A program made the translations under genes and the position numbers. From NCBI RefSeq assembly GCF_023715645.1, contig NZ_JAMBOP010000014.1, positions 1-64,000 on the forward strand: a DNA stretch of 64,000 nt. Reading direction: 5' to 3'. This stretch comes from Bacillus cytotoxicus (GTDB taxonomy: Bacteria > Bacillota > Bacilli > Bacillales > Bacillaceae_G). Shown here piece by piece: positions 23,191 to 32,106 of the stretch (the stretch's first letter is position 1; each line of letters begins with the position of its first letter). Under the pieces are notes generated by a model. It was not told the DNA's origin and searched no databases. It saw nothing but the letters and a program-made list of their open reading frames with translations.

Positions 23191-25185
23191 TTATTTTTGA
23201 AATACATGCTTTACTTTCTCAGCTGGAATACTACTTCCGCCTCTTCCTTTTACATCTTCAATCATCATTGCGACAATCATATTTGGAGAATTTGCATCAA
23301 ATGCAACAAACCATCCTAACTCTTTTCCATCAGCTTCTTTTGATTCTTTTAATTCAGCTGTTCCTGTTTTCCCAGCAAGTGTAATGCCATCTAATTTTGC
23401 AATCTTACCTGTTCCTTCTGGATCATTCACAACTTTTATTAAAGAATTTTTCAAAATATCATTGTTCTCTTTCGATACAACTTTTTCTTTCCACGCTTTT
23501 ACCTGCTTATCATCTTTTACAAGGTGCGGAGATGGAATATTTCCTTCATTTACAATTGGCGCATATGATAGTGCAACGTGTAGAGATGACATTAAAACTT
23601 CCCCTTGCCCATATCCTGTATCTGCAAGCTGAATATCATTTTTCATGCCATTTTTTGCGATTTGCGACGTTGCAAATCCATATTCAATTGGTAACTTTTC
23701 ACCAAGTCCAAATTTCTTTGCTTCTTCTGCAAATTTATCTTTACCAATTTTCAACGCTTCCTGTGCAAAATAAATGTTATCAGAATACATCATTGCTTTT
23801 TCAAAATCTACTGGATTTGCGTCTTTTACACGCGTTACATAATAGTTACCCCAAGAAGAATCTTTTGCCCATTTTACTCCATCAATTTTAAGAGATTCTT
23901 TTGGATCAAGCGCTTTCGTTTCTAAGCCAATTGCTCCTGTAATTGGTTTAAATACTGAACCTGGTGCGTATACTTGCGTAAAGCGATTTGTCATCGGCTT
24001 TTTCTGATCATTGCTTAAAGCCTCTCGCTCTGCTTTCGCAGACTCTCTCATCATAACGTTTGGGTTGTATGATGGACTACTTACAAGCGCTAATGTTTCC
24101 CCTGTTTTCGGATGGACTGCTGCACTTGAACCTGCTTCACCCTTCATTTCTGCATATATTTTTTGTTGTAAGTTCCCATCAATTGTTAGTGTGATATTTT
24201 CTCCATCTTTTGCTTGCTTTTTAGCAAGCTCTTTTAATTCTTTTCCTTTTGCATCAACGATATAAACACGGCCACCTTTTTCACCGCGAAGTTTATCTTC
24301 AAAAACATTTTCAAGACCTGTTCTTCCAATAGGATCATCAGCTTTATAGCCTTTTCCCTCTAATTTCTTCAAGTCTTCTGCATTTACTTTTCCCATATAG
24401 CCTGTTAAATGAGCCGCAGCTTCTCCTAAAGGATATGTCCGAACATTTACTGAGCTCGTTTTGACACCAGGCATAGAGATGTAATCATTTTCATTTGCAC
24501 CTTCTGGTAAAACAGAAAGTGGCACATAATAACTTGGTTGTACCCACTTCGCTGTTAATTTCTTTTCGATATCTTCAACTGGTATTTGTAATAATTTCGC
24601 TAACGTTTCTTTCGTTTGCTGCGCTGAATCGCCTAATTTCCCAGGTACAATCCCAACTTCTGCAGCTTTCCCATTTGTCGCCAATCTGTTTCCATCTCTA
24701 TCATAAATTTCACCGCGCTTTGGCGAAAACGATTGAACCAATACTTTATCATCTTGTTTCATAGTTGGAAAAATAAACGATGGATTCCAATCAACTTTCC
24801 AAACTTCCTTATCTCCATCTTTTTCTTTCACAAGCTTTGCCTCATTTTCAAATGAAATCTTACCACCGATTGTATCCATGTTTACTTTAAAAGGCACATT
24901 CGCATTGCTTTTCTCATCTTTTTTGTCTTCTTTTTTCGGTTCTGCAACTACTTTTAAATTTTTCACTGCAATTCCTGTATAAACGTTTTCATATTTCTTT
25001 ACAAAATCATCTTTTGAAATGGACTGCTTTGCCTCTTTCGATAACTGGTCATACATTTTATCAAACTTTTTTTCATTCCATGCTTTTGCATATGTATCCA
25101 TCGCTTGCTCTGGCTTCTCTTCTTTCCCACAGCCTACTACTAATAGCAATGAAAATATAAGAAGCATTCCCCATATCTTTTTCAC
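23191..25185 (-). CDS. pbpC: Class B penicillin-binding protein (PBP3/MecA-like transpeptidase)
   Basis: A 664-aa lipoprotein transpeptidase that cross-links peptidoglycan. Signal peptide with lipobox VVGC (Cys19); an NTF2-like MecA_N domain (about 25-140); dimerisation domain (about 150-310); transpeptidase domain from about 345. Active-site motifs are S410-V-F-K413, S468-D-N470 and K606-T-G-T609. Domain order equals B. subtilis PBP3 and the low-affinity MecA/PBP2a type. GTG start after GGAGGAG. A family A repeat begins 14 bases upstream of the start, so any promoter lies within or beyond the repeat. Confidence 0.92.
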   Translation of the reverse strand: MKKIWGMLLIFSLLLVVGCGKEEKPEQAMDTYAKAWNEKKFDKMYDQLSKEAKQSISKDDFVKKYENVYTGIAVKNLKVVAEPKKEDKKDEKSNANVPFKVNMDTIGGKISFENEAKLVKEKDGDKEVWKVDWNPSFIFPTMKQDDKVLVQSFSPKRGEIYDRDGNRLATNGKAAEVGIVPGKLGDSAQQTKETLAKLLQIPVEDIEKKLTAKWVQPSYYVPLSVLPEGANENDYISMPGVKTSSVNVRTYPLGEAAAHLTGYMGKVNAEDLKKLEGKGYKADDPIGRTGLENVFEDKLRGEKGGRVYIVDAKGKELKELAKKQAKDGENITLTIDGNLQQKIYAEMKGEAGSSAAVHPKTGETLALVSSPSYNPNVMMRESAKAEREALSNDQKKPMTNRFTQVYAPGSVFKPITGAIGLETKALDPKESLKIDGVKWAKDSSWGNYYVTRVKDANPVDFEKAMMYSDNIYFAQEALKIGKDKFAEEAKKFGLGEKLPIEYGFATSQIAKNGMKNDIQLADTGYGQGEVLMSSLHVALSYAPIVNEGNIPSPHLVKDDKQVKAWKEKVVSKENNDILKNSLIKVVNDPEGTGKIAKLDGITLAGKTGTAELKESKEADGKELGWFVAFDANSPNMIVAMMIEDVKGRGGSSIPAEKVKHVFQK

Positions 25186-25198
25186 AGTTTCTCCTCCT

Positions 25199-25400
25199 TT
25201 ATATATAAATCCACATTAAAAACCTGACATAAAACCCTTTTCTTTTTAGATGGCCCTGAGCGTCTGACCACGAGCAAAAGTGGCCAGTGCTTTTTCTGCC
25301 ACATGCGATATTCGAACAAAAAAGTAGCAGGTTACTTTTTTCTTGGCATGGCGGCGACTTATGTGTCGGAAAGTCAAGGTGGATTTATATATCTCGACAC
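25199..25400 (-). repeat. Family A (bcr1-like) repeat, copy 3, abutting the pbpC ribosome binding site
   Basis: Inverted copy bounded by TATATAAATCCA and TGGATTTATATAT, which are terminal inverted repeats. Inside: AAAACCTGACATAAAACC, TTTTTAGATGG, GAGCGTCTGACC, GTGGCCAG, CTTTTTCTGCCACATG, AGTAGCAGGTTAC. It occupies the whole stretch just upstream of pbpC. Confidence 0.75.
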
Positions 25401-25442
25401 TATCATACTACAAAAATCCAATTTTATAAATTTAATCCAATA

Positions 25443-25476
25443 AAAAACGACGCAATATGCGCCGTTCTTTATATTA
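25443..25476 (-). terminator. Probable terminator of the thyA-dfrA operon
   Basis: AACGGCGCA/TGCGTCGTT arms, TAT loop and one mismatch, then TTTTTTATT on the minus strand. It lies about 150 bases past dfrA; the gap (25477-25622) is A/T-rich with no supported gene, although an AAAGGAG followed by ATG and seven codons occurs on the plus strand. Confidence 0.6.
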
Positions 25477-25622
25477 CCATTATAACATTCAGAAAATTTT
25501 TATATAAGGCTTTGTTTTTATTTTTTCTTTTCTTAATATAGAATCAAAAAGGAGTCGATGCAAAATTGTGGCATGTATTAAAAAAAGACAAGAATCTCTG
25601 TATAAACCAATCTTCTCTCTTC

Positions 25623-26111
25623 TTATTTCCTTCTACCATACACATGATAAGCATATGTATATGGATTTTTCTCATCTGTCACGCCTTGTGTTACAGATAT
25701 TTCTTCCCACTCATTGTCGTTTATTTCTGGAAAAAATGTGTCCCCTTCAAATACCTCTTCAATTTTGGTAATATACAAGCGATCGGCAAAAGGAAGTACT
25801 TCTTTAAAAATTTCTGCACCGCCAATTACAAAAAGTTCTTCATTCATTTGCTCGTCCATCTTCTTCACATCATCGATAGAATGAATGACTTTACAGCCTT
25901 CCATTTCATAATTTGGATTACGAGTTAAAATGATATTCGTTCTGCCAGGTAACGGTCTGCCAATCGATTCAAATGTTTTTCTCCCCATTATAATCGGATG
26001 CCCCATCGTTACTTTTTTAAAATACGACAAATCTGCTGGAAGATGCCAAGGTAATTGATTTTCTTTACCGATTAGTCGATTTTTATCCATTGCTACAAGT
26101 AATGAAATCAT
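25623..26111 (-). CDS. dfrA: Dihydrofolate reductase
   Basis: A 162-aa enzyme reducing dihydrofolate to tetrahydrofolate with NADPH. Visible: the substrate loop GKENQLPWHLPADLSYFKKVT (15-35, with the catalytic acidic residue in the LPADL segment), MGRKTFESIGRPLPGRTNIILT (about 42-63) and the VIGGAEIF NADPH loop near 96-103. It follows thyA with a short gap; the two enzymes form one cycle, because thymidylate synthase makes the dihydrofolate that this enzyme recycles. Target of trimethoprim. Confidence 0.95.
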   Translation of the reverse strand: MISLLVAMDKNRLIGKENQLPWHLPADLSYFKKVTMGHPIIMGRKTFESIGRPLPGRTNIILTRNPNYEMEGCKVIHSIDDVKKMDEQMNEELFVIGGAEIFKEVLPFADRLYITKIEEVFEGDTFFPEINDNEWEEISVTQGVTDEKNPYTYAYHVYGRRK

Positions 26112-26132
26112 ATATATACCCCCTAGTTTTGT

Positions 26133-27089
26133 TTACACTGCTACTGGTGCTTTAATTGCTGGATGTGGATCGTATCCTTCTAACACAAGATCATTCATTT
26201 CAAAATCAAAGATAGACTTCACATCTTGGTTTAGCTTTAACACCGGGAATGGACGTGGTTCACGTGCTAATTGTTTTTCCACTTGTTCAAAATGGTTCGT
26301 GTAAATATGAGCATCACCAATTGTATGAACGAACTCCCCTACTTCTAAACCACACTCATGGGCAATTAAATGTGTTAATAAAGAATAACTCGCTATATTA
26401 AACGGAATACCAAGGAAAATATCACCACTGCGTTGATATAACTGACAAGATAATTTTCCGTCAGCCACATAAAACTGGAATAACGTATGACAAGGCGGCA
26501 GCGCCATACTTGGTATATCTTCCGGATTCCATGCAGACACAATAAGACGGCGGGAATCCGGATTTTTCTTAATCATCTCAATTACATCGTGTAATTGATC
26601 AAGCGTTTCTCCAGCAGTCGTTTTCCATGCACGCCACTGCTTCCCATACACATCACCTAAGTTACCGTAACTCTTTGCAAACTCATCATCTTCTAACACC
26701 TTTGTTTTAAACAATTCCATTTGTTCTTCATATTGCTTATTAAACTCTTCATCTTGCTGCGAACGAAGTCCAAAATCAGTCATATCTGGACCCGTATACA
26801 CGTCGCTCTCTACCCAGTTCTTAAACGCCCATTCGTTCCAAATATTATTATTATGCTGCAACAAATAACGAATGTTCGTATCACCTTTCATAAACCAAAG
26901 AAGTTCGCTCGCTACTAAACGAAACGGCACACGTTTTGTCGTAAGTAACGGAAAACCTTGACTTAAATCAAAGCGCATTTGATACCCAAATACAGATACT
27001 GTTCCTGTACCAGTGCGGTCTTCTTTTCTCGTACCGTTTTCCATAACATGACGGCACATATTTAAATATTCATACTCTGCGTGTTTCAT
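26133..27089 (-). CDS. thyA: Thymidylate synthase
   Basis: A 318-aa enzyme that methylates dUMP to dTMP. The start at 27089 gives the family N-terminus [19 protein letters not shown] and has GAAGG upstream; longer readings add sequence foreign to the family. Landmarks: [31 protein letters not shown], the active-site Cys in [35 protein letters not shown], and DAHIYTNH. Operon with dfrA. Confidence 0.95.
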   Translation of the reverse strand: MKHAEYEYLNMCRHVMENGTRKEDRTGTGTVSVFGYQMRFDLSQGFPLLTTKRVPFRLVASELLWFMKGDTNIRYLLQHNNNIWNEWAFKNWVESDVYTGPDMTDFGLRSQQDEEFNKQYEEQMELFKTKVLEDDEFAKSYGNLGDVYGKQWRAWKTTAGETLDQLHDVIEMIKKNPDSRRLIVSAWNPEDIPSMALPPCHTLFQFYVADGKLSCQLYQRSGDIFLGIPFNIASYSLLTHLIAHECGLEVGEFVHTIGDAHIYTNHFEQVEKQLAREPRPFPVLKLNQDVKSIFDFEMNDLVLEGYDPHPAIKAPVAV

Positions 27090-27353
27090 CAAGTAACCTT
27101 CTTTCACAATTGCTTTATGTAACATTATTTTTCCTATAAGGAGTTTATCATATATGCCTTTGAATTTCACACGACCATCTAAAAAAATCTCTTCAACATG
27201 CAATACATACGCAAAAACTCAGTATGAAATAATTTTTCCCTTTCAAATCTGACATAATTTCGTCAATCTTTCTTCTAAAAACAAAAAGGGATTTTCTACC
27301 TATCCCAAGAAATTATAGTGCGGTAGGAAAAATAGATGAGTGGAGGTTTTACT

Positions 27354-28811
27354 ATGCAAAAAACTGAAATGCCTCTTACAAGTAAATTACATACGACAAT
27401 CCAAAACATGATGAGAGATTTAAACGTTCCTGGAGCGGCAGTGGCCATCGTAAAAAATGGAGAAGTAATATTCTCAGAAGGTTATGGGTACCGTGATACA
27501 AAAAATAAAAAAACAGTTACACCAAAAACATTATTTGCAATCGGTTCAGCAACAAAAGCATTTGGTACTTTTTCTTTAAGTTTACTTGCGCAGCAGCAAA
27601 AATTTAATTGGGATACATCTGTACAAACGTATATTCCAACTTTTTCACTTCACGATCCACTAGCAAGCGCACAAACAACAGCTCGCGATCTAGCATCTCA
27701 CCGCACTGGTGTCAGTCGCCACGATTTACTATGGCGCGCAGACTCCTTAAGTAGAAAAAATATCGTTGAAAACATTCGCCACTTAGAGCTAGATGTACCG
27801 TTCCGCTCTGCATTTCTATATAACAACTTAATGTATGCTACAATTAGCTCTATTGCAGAAACCATTACAAATGAAACATGGGAACAATATGTAACAGAAC
27901 ATATTTTAAACCCACTTCAAATGGAACATACAAACTTCTCAGTTACCACTTCACAAAAATCAAATGACCATGCACTTCCTTACATCGAGAAAAATGGAAA
28001 CATAACAGAAGTGCCTTTTTGCAATCTGAATACAATTGGTGCTGCTGGATGTATGAACTCTAATATAGAAGATATGGCAAAATGGGTATTACTTCATTTA
28101 AATAAAGGAAAAGTTGGTGAACATGAACTACTTGCACAAAATCTGCTTGAGCAAATGTATACACCGCATATCCCGATTCCAGATGCACCAATGTTCACTA
28201 TGCCAGAAACTCCAGTAAACAGTTACGGTCTTGGCTGGTTTATTACTGCCTATCGCGGCCATAAGGAAATCTATCACGGAGGGAATATCGATGGATTCTC
28301 AGCATTTGTCTCCTTTATGCCAGAACATAATATCGGTCTTGTCGTATTAACGAACCGTGGTAACACATTACTCCCTCCATATCTTGCACATCAAATTTAT
28401 AATGAATTGCTTGGATTAGAACCAATTGATTGGCACAACCGTGCGATAGAAGATACAGAAAAATTTAACGAAATGATGAAAGAAATGAACAAACCATTAC
28501 CTCAAGTAAAGGATACTGTTCTTTCTCATCCGTTAAAAGATTATACAGGAACGTTCGAACACCCTGCTTACGGCACAATTGAAGTGAACAAACGAAATGA
28601 ATCATTATATTTAAAATTCGCTTCATTCGACATTGAAATGAACCATCACCACTACGATATGTTCAACACGAAATGGAATGTTTTTCAAACGGAAATGGAC
28701 GTATTAATTTCTTATGAAATGAATCCAGCAGGCGAACTGCACGAACTGAAAGTACACCTCCCAGCAACGTTAAGTACAAAACCGCTTCTGTTTACGAAAA
28801 TAGATAACTAG
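27354..28811 (+). CDS. Serine hydrolase, class C beta-lactamase/DD-peptidase superfamily
   Basis: A 485-aa protein without signal peptide. S65-A-T-K68 is the catalytic SxxK, Y156-N-N158 the YxN and HGGN near 304-307 replaces KTG, the usual trio in esterase- or peptidase-like members. Residues from about 390 form a DUF3471-type beta-barrel tail (LKDYTGTFEHPAYGTIEV). The substrate is unknown; lack of export signal argues against a resistance role. Start at 27354 chosen because TGGAGG lies seven bases upstream; an ATG 18 bases earlier lacks a site. Ends in a terminator. Confidence 0.83.
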   Translation: MQKTEMPLTSKLHTTIQNMMRDLNVPGAAVAIVKNGEVIFSEGYGYRDTKNKKTVTPKTLFAIGSATKAFGTFSLSLLAQQQKFNWDTSVQTYIPTFSLHDPLASAQTTARDLASHRTGVSRHDLLWRADSLSRKNIVENIRHLELDVPFRSAFLYNNLMYATISSIAETITNETWEQYVTEHILNPLQMEHTNFSVTTSQKSNDHALPYIEKNGNITEVPFCNLNTIGAAGCMNSNIEDMAKWVLLHLNKGKVGEHELLAQNLLEQMYTPHIPIPDAPMFTMPETPVNSYGLGWFITAYRGHKEIYHGGNIDGFSAFVSFMPEHNIGLVVLTNRGNTLLPPYLAHQIYNELLGLEPIDWHNRAIEDTEKFNEMMKEMNKPLPQVKDTVLSHPLKDYTGTFEHPAYGTIEVNKRNESLYLKFASFDIEMNHHHYDMFNTKWNVFQTEMDVLISYEMNPAGELHELKVHLPATLSTKPLLFTKIDN

Positions 28812-28864
28812 CATTTTTAAACCAATATCTTGTCTATAATGTTGCACTTTATATGAAATATGGT

Positions 28865-28898
28865 ACATCACTCTTCTATAATAGTGATGTACCTTTTT
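28865..28898 (+). terminator. Terminator after the serine hydrolase
   Basis: GGTACATCACT and complement around a short loop, then TTTTTG on the plus strand. Confidence 0.8.
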
Positions 28899-29086
28899 GT
28901 TTCATAATACTTCTACATAACCTCACGTATGACAACAAATATTTCTAACCGATTTTTCTAGAATGTAAAAGATATAAAGTTTCTTTAAAGAGATAACGAA
29001 TTAGAAAATTCGTTTTTTAACACTTTCCAAAATTAATCTTCATAACATATTTTGTAGAAACTTATACGAAAGTGAGTTGAATAATA

Positions 29087-29332
29087 ATGTATTATCCTTA
29101 TCTTAACAACCAAATGAGAATTCCTTTTGGGTATGGTGCTAGTGTAACTCAAAGCGGAGCGCAAAGTACAATTCAAGCTGTTCAACAAACATTACAAGCA
29201 CAGCAACAGGCGCAACAAATGCAACAAAGTATGCAACCTTACTATTCATTGCAATATTATTACCCAATGCATAGTACACAATATGGAATATCTATTTCAA
29301 CGATTCCGTATGGAACTGAATACAATTTATAG
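29087..29332 (+). CDS. Gln/Tyr-rich low-complexity small protein, possibly spore-associated
   Basis: An 81-aa protein with an ATG after AAAGTGAG. It begins MYYPYLNNQMRIPFGYG, has a central helix of glutamine repeats (QAVQQTLQAQQQAQQMQQSM) and ends with tyrosine-rich sequence (YYSLQYYYPMHS). Such composition is common among spore coat or exosporium proteins, and gerPF is its neighbour, convergent on the other strand; the role is inference. Confidence 0.6.
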   Translation: MYYPYLNNQMRIPFGYGASVTQSGAQSTIQAVQQTLQAQQQAQQMQQSMQPYYSLQYYYPMHSTQYGISISTIPYGTEYNL

Positions 29333-29578
29333 TAAATAATAATAAAAAATAATAGCTGTTTAACGGAAACTTATTCATGTGAGTAAAATTTGATCCGTTT
29401 GAGGATTATCATAATGAAGTAAAACGAAAGTGGTACAAATTCAATAAAAAAGAAGCTAGCAATAGCTAACTGCTCTACAAAAGATATATAGGATCGCTTC
29501 GCTAAAATTAGCTGAAACTAGCTGTAGTATAAATGGGATTTGAAATATTATGCAGTGGAGGGAAGAGGATAAATAATT

Positions 29579-29794
29579 TTAAACTGTTCCAACCTGATTT
29601 TGATCAGCTACATCTGAATCAAATGTATTCGTACCGCTTACACCGTTAAAGGTATTAAGAACAAAAGCAACGTTAGATGAACCGGATCCGTTATAAGCTT
29701 TCGTATTTTCTTTCGGAGATACATTATAGAAGTCTCCTAAGTTAAAAGAACCGTTGCTATTTTGAACGACTAAGTTTCCAACAAGAGACGGCAT
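29579..29794 (-). CDS. GerPF-like spore germination protein
   Basis: A 71-aa protein of the GerPA/GerPF family, which lets germinants pass the spore coat. It carries the typical start MPSLVGNLVVQNSNGSFNLGD, the SPKENTKAYNGSGSSN block and the NTFDSDVADQNQVGT ending. In the canonical hexacistronic gerP operon GerPF is the last gene; here it stands alone, so this is a second, orphan copy. Expression in the mother cell is likely by family knowledge. Confidence 0.85.
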   Translation of the reverse strand: MPSLVGNLVVQNSNGSFNLGDFYNVSPKENTKAYNGSGSSNVAFVLNTFNGVSGTNTFDSDVADQNQVGTV

Positions 29795-29904
29795 ATTTTC
29801 ACCTACTTTATTAGGGATTGTTTAAATCACTATATGACTAATACTTCGAAATGGTTCGACTGCAATTTATTTATGTAATTGCGAGAGGATTTAAACAAAA
29901 ATTT

Positions 29905-29957
29905 CATTATCAGAAAAGAGCAGTTAACTTTTGTTAGCTGCTCTTTTCTGATAATGA
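29905..29957. terminator. Long perfect hairpin
   Basis: Nineteen-base arms (CATTATCAGAAAAGAGCAG and complement) extended by TTAAC/GTTAG inside the loop. On the minus strand it is followed by AAATTTTTGTTT. It would have terminated the endonuclease gene whose remnant precedes it, and it now insulates gerPF. Confidence 0.7.
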
Positions 29958-30233
29958 TTGGTGCTTAGCATGTTGACAATTTACTTGTGCACTTAGTTTA
30001 ATCAAGAGGTCTCAATCTATAAGTGATACATCATTGGCATCTGCTAGTTTACGTGCAGGTTCTGTGAAATAGCTAATAGTTAAGACCCATGCATGATTAC
30101 ATTAAATCCCCTTATCCTTCCATATAACTTTTTTCACAGACATAAAAACAATTAATGAAATACCAGCTCCAACTGTAACATTTGAAGCAAAATGATCTCC
30201 TACTATAATACAACTAATTGGTACTAGTATCAT
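29934..30233 (-). pseudogene. Remnant of a membrane-anchored Mrr-type restriction endonuclease
   Basis: One frame with two internal stops. First part: MILVPISCIIVGDHF, then TVGAGISLIVFMSVKKVIW, two membrane helices, ending at TAA (30102). Second part: AWVLTISYFTEPARKLADAN, then VSLID, TGA, DLLIKLSAQ. The latter matches the C-terminus of Mrr_cat endonucleases (TTSYFTEPA...LIDRDRL). The catalytic D-E/Q-x-K centre is lost in a deletion between the two parts. Members with N-terminal membrane helices are frequent in Bacillus. Confidence 0.6.
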
Positions 30234-30308
30234 CCATCCTTATTTGGTATACACAAAGCACACCAAATAAGAACGTACGTTCCTGCTCATATACTTAAAA
30301 AAAAACAA

Positions 30309-30362
30309 AAAAGCGATTCATCCCCCACCTACCGTTTTACGCTTGAGGCAGGGGTCTTCTCG
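30309..30362 (-). mobile_element. Probable right-end scar of an IS200/IS605-family element
   Basis: CCCCTGCCT and AGGTGGGGG form an imperfect hairpin with a loop CAAGCGTAAAACGGT, followed by GATGAATCGC. This is the kind of subterminal hairpin and edge seen downstream of tnpB genes in IS605-type elements. The alpha/beta hydrolase fragment runs straight into it, so the breakpoint of the gene is the element end. Confidence 0.4.
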
Positions 30363-30565
30363 CCAGATAGGATAAAATTTAGAATTGGTGCATTATCTCG
30401 TTTAGAAATACTGGTATAAACTCTTATCGGAATATCATATCCATCTTCTGCTTTAACTGTTTTATGCGTAATATTAATGTCTTTAGTAACAATTGGAACA
30501 CTTTTAATACCATTAAATTGGTTTCTCAAATTCTTTATCGTTTTTTCAGAAACATACATTTTCAT
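30329..30565 (-). pseudogene. N-terminal remnant of an alpha/beta hydrolase
   Basis: A 78-codon frame whose first 63 residues (KNLRNQFNGIKSVPIVTKDI, then EDGYDIPIRVYTSISKRDN and APIL) match the lid and first strands of a lipase/esterase of the hormone-sensitive-lipase type. Just where the oxyanion motif HGGG should follow, the sequence switches to NFILSGEKTPASS and stops, inside an IS605-like end. No catalytic residue remains. Confidence 0.7.
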
Positions 30566-30586
30566 CGCAATCTGGTATGTTTTTCA

Positions 30587-30679
30587 CTAAAACTTTTGCC
30601 CCTGTACAATAATGGTTTCTTGTTTTTCTTGAATTTTTTCTAAAAGCTCTAAGTCATATTTTCCTTGCCTAATTTTCAA
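30587..30679 (-). CDS. Short ORF, 30 aa, downstream of the broken serine hydrolase
   Basis: TTG start with AAGGAG five bases upstream; product LKIRQGKYDLELLEKIQEKQ followed by ETIIVQGQKF. Charged, helical and unknown. It is likely the truncated beginning of a deleted gene, as the following hydrolase is also broken. Low confidence that it has a function. Confidence 0.35.
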   Translation of the reverse strand: MKIRQGKYDLELLEKIQEKQETIIVQGQKF

Positions 30680-30695
30680 TCGTTTCTCCTTCTCT

Positions 30696-31740
30696 TTATC
30701 GCGAATTTCCACTCCACTTCAAAATTTCTCCAATAATCCCCTTCATTTGATGAACTCCTAAATCTGTATTTGTCATAATAACCACACCTGTTTCTAAATA
30801 TGGATAAGCTACGAGCATACATTGAAACCCAACTCCCCAACCAAGTGAAGAAAATTCAATTTCTTGTTCTGTACCATCAAGAAAAACGCCTAAGCCCGCC
30901 CATTCTTTACACCCTTGTGAAGTAATGAGTTCTTTTGCCTTATTTTCAGAAAGACCTATTTTACTTTTACCTTTTAACGAATTCATGACTTCAATTACCA
31001 AAATAGCTAAATCTATTGGTGTTGTCCAAAGTCCAGCAGCTGCTGGATATGGATAAATCGGATATTCGCTCGAAATGACTTCTCCATTTTTATTATGACC
31101 ACAAGAAAATGGCCCGCTACTTCCTGTTAATGCTGTTAGTCCAAATGTACTGTTTTTCATATGTAACGGTTCAAAGATAAGCTCATCTATTAACACCTCA
31201 AAAGGTTTACCACAAACATCTTCGATTACTTGCTGTATGATACAAAAACCTGCATCGGAATATTGAAAGTCGCTTTCTGGTTCATATTTCACTTCAATGC
31301 GTTCTTTACAATATGGGGTTTTTCCTTCTAATAATTCAACCATTGTAGGTTCGCCTAGAGTGGAATTATTAGAAGGAAAAACTCCCTTCAGGATCGATAG
31401 TTCCAGATTGATGGCTAAGTAATGTTCGTAACGTAACTTTTTTATTTTGCGTATATTCATTTTTAGAAACCTTCCACGATATAAGTCTATTATTTATATC
31501 CTCATCTAAATGAAGGATACCTTGGTCAGTTAACTTTAAAACTAGTATTGCTGTTAAAAACTTACTAATCGAACAAGCATTGAAAATAGAATGACTGTCC
31601 ACATTTCTATTTGTTCCCGCTTTCATGACACCAAACTCTTTTGTCAAATGCACCTCACCATCTTCAATGAAAGCAACGCTTAAACCAGATACATTATAGT
31701 ACTCCATACGCTCAGAAATATTTTCATCCCTTAATTCCAT
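30696..31740 (-). pseudogene. Frameshifted serine hydrolase (beta-lactamase family)
   Basis: Two overlapping frames together give a complete class C-like serine hydrolase of about 340 aa. The first frame holds the start and the catalytic SISK (ACSISKFL); the second holds YSDAG in place of YxN and the C-terminal LGWGVG/VIMTNTD region. The frames join at a five-base A run (31377-31381; T run on the coding strand): removing one T restores SHQSGTIDPEGSF-PSNNST. Either a real inactivation or a homopolymer error in the assembly. Confidence 0.8.
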
Positions 31741-31994
31741 ACCGAATACACCTCCATATTATTCCATGTAAATTTTAACATAAGAATATATGTTCGTAAA
31801 TTGTTTTTATCTTTACCCTAACTACGCTACTGAAATAAAAATAATTTTTCTAGATGTTTTAAGTAAATTTCATTGTATTCTCATTGTTTTCTCATATTAA
31901 GAGAGTATAGTTTGAATTATAGTTCAACAAAATACTTTATCTGGTGTATAATTCAATATATGTAAACAACCGTATAGACAGTTGAATATAATTG

Positions 31995-32037
31995 GGTAGC
32001 AATCTCGCACACAAAGAAGATAGGAACGCTACCTATC
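31995..32037 (+). promoter_or_regulatory. Overlapping alternative hairpins in the DedA leader
   Basis: GGTAGC (31995-32000) can pair with GCTACC (32028-32033), whereas GATAGG (32019-32024) can pair with CCTATC (32032-32037). The two stems share the bases CC, so they exclude each other. Such an arrangement can act as an RNA switch, but the stems are only six pairs long. Confidence 0.3.
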
Positions 32038-32106
32038 TCCAAAATAACTTTTATGAAGAAATATTTTATTAGTACGTTTAAAATTTTTGTATATGGTAGG
32101 TGTAAT

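Noticed and set aside
25287-25928. Plus-strand ORFs upstream of and opposite dfrA
   Set aside because: They lie in the family A repeat or antisense to dfrA; the AAAGGAG near 25549 is followed by only seven codons before a stop.
27354-28811. True class C beta-lactamase
   Set aside because: No signal peptide, an HGG motif instead of KTG and a DUF3471-type tail point to a cytosolic esterase or peptidase-like hydrolase.
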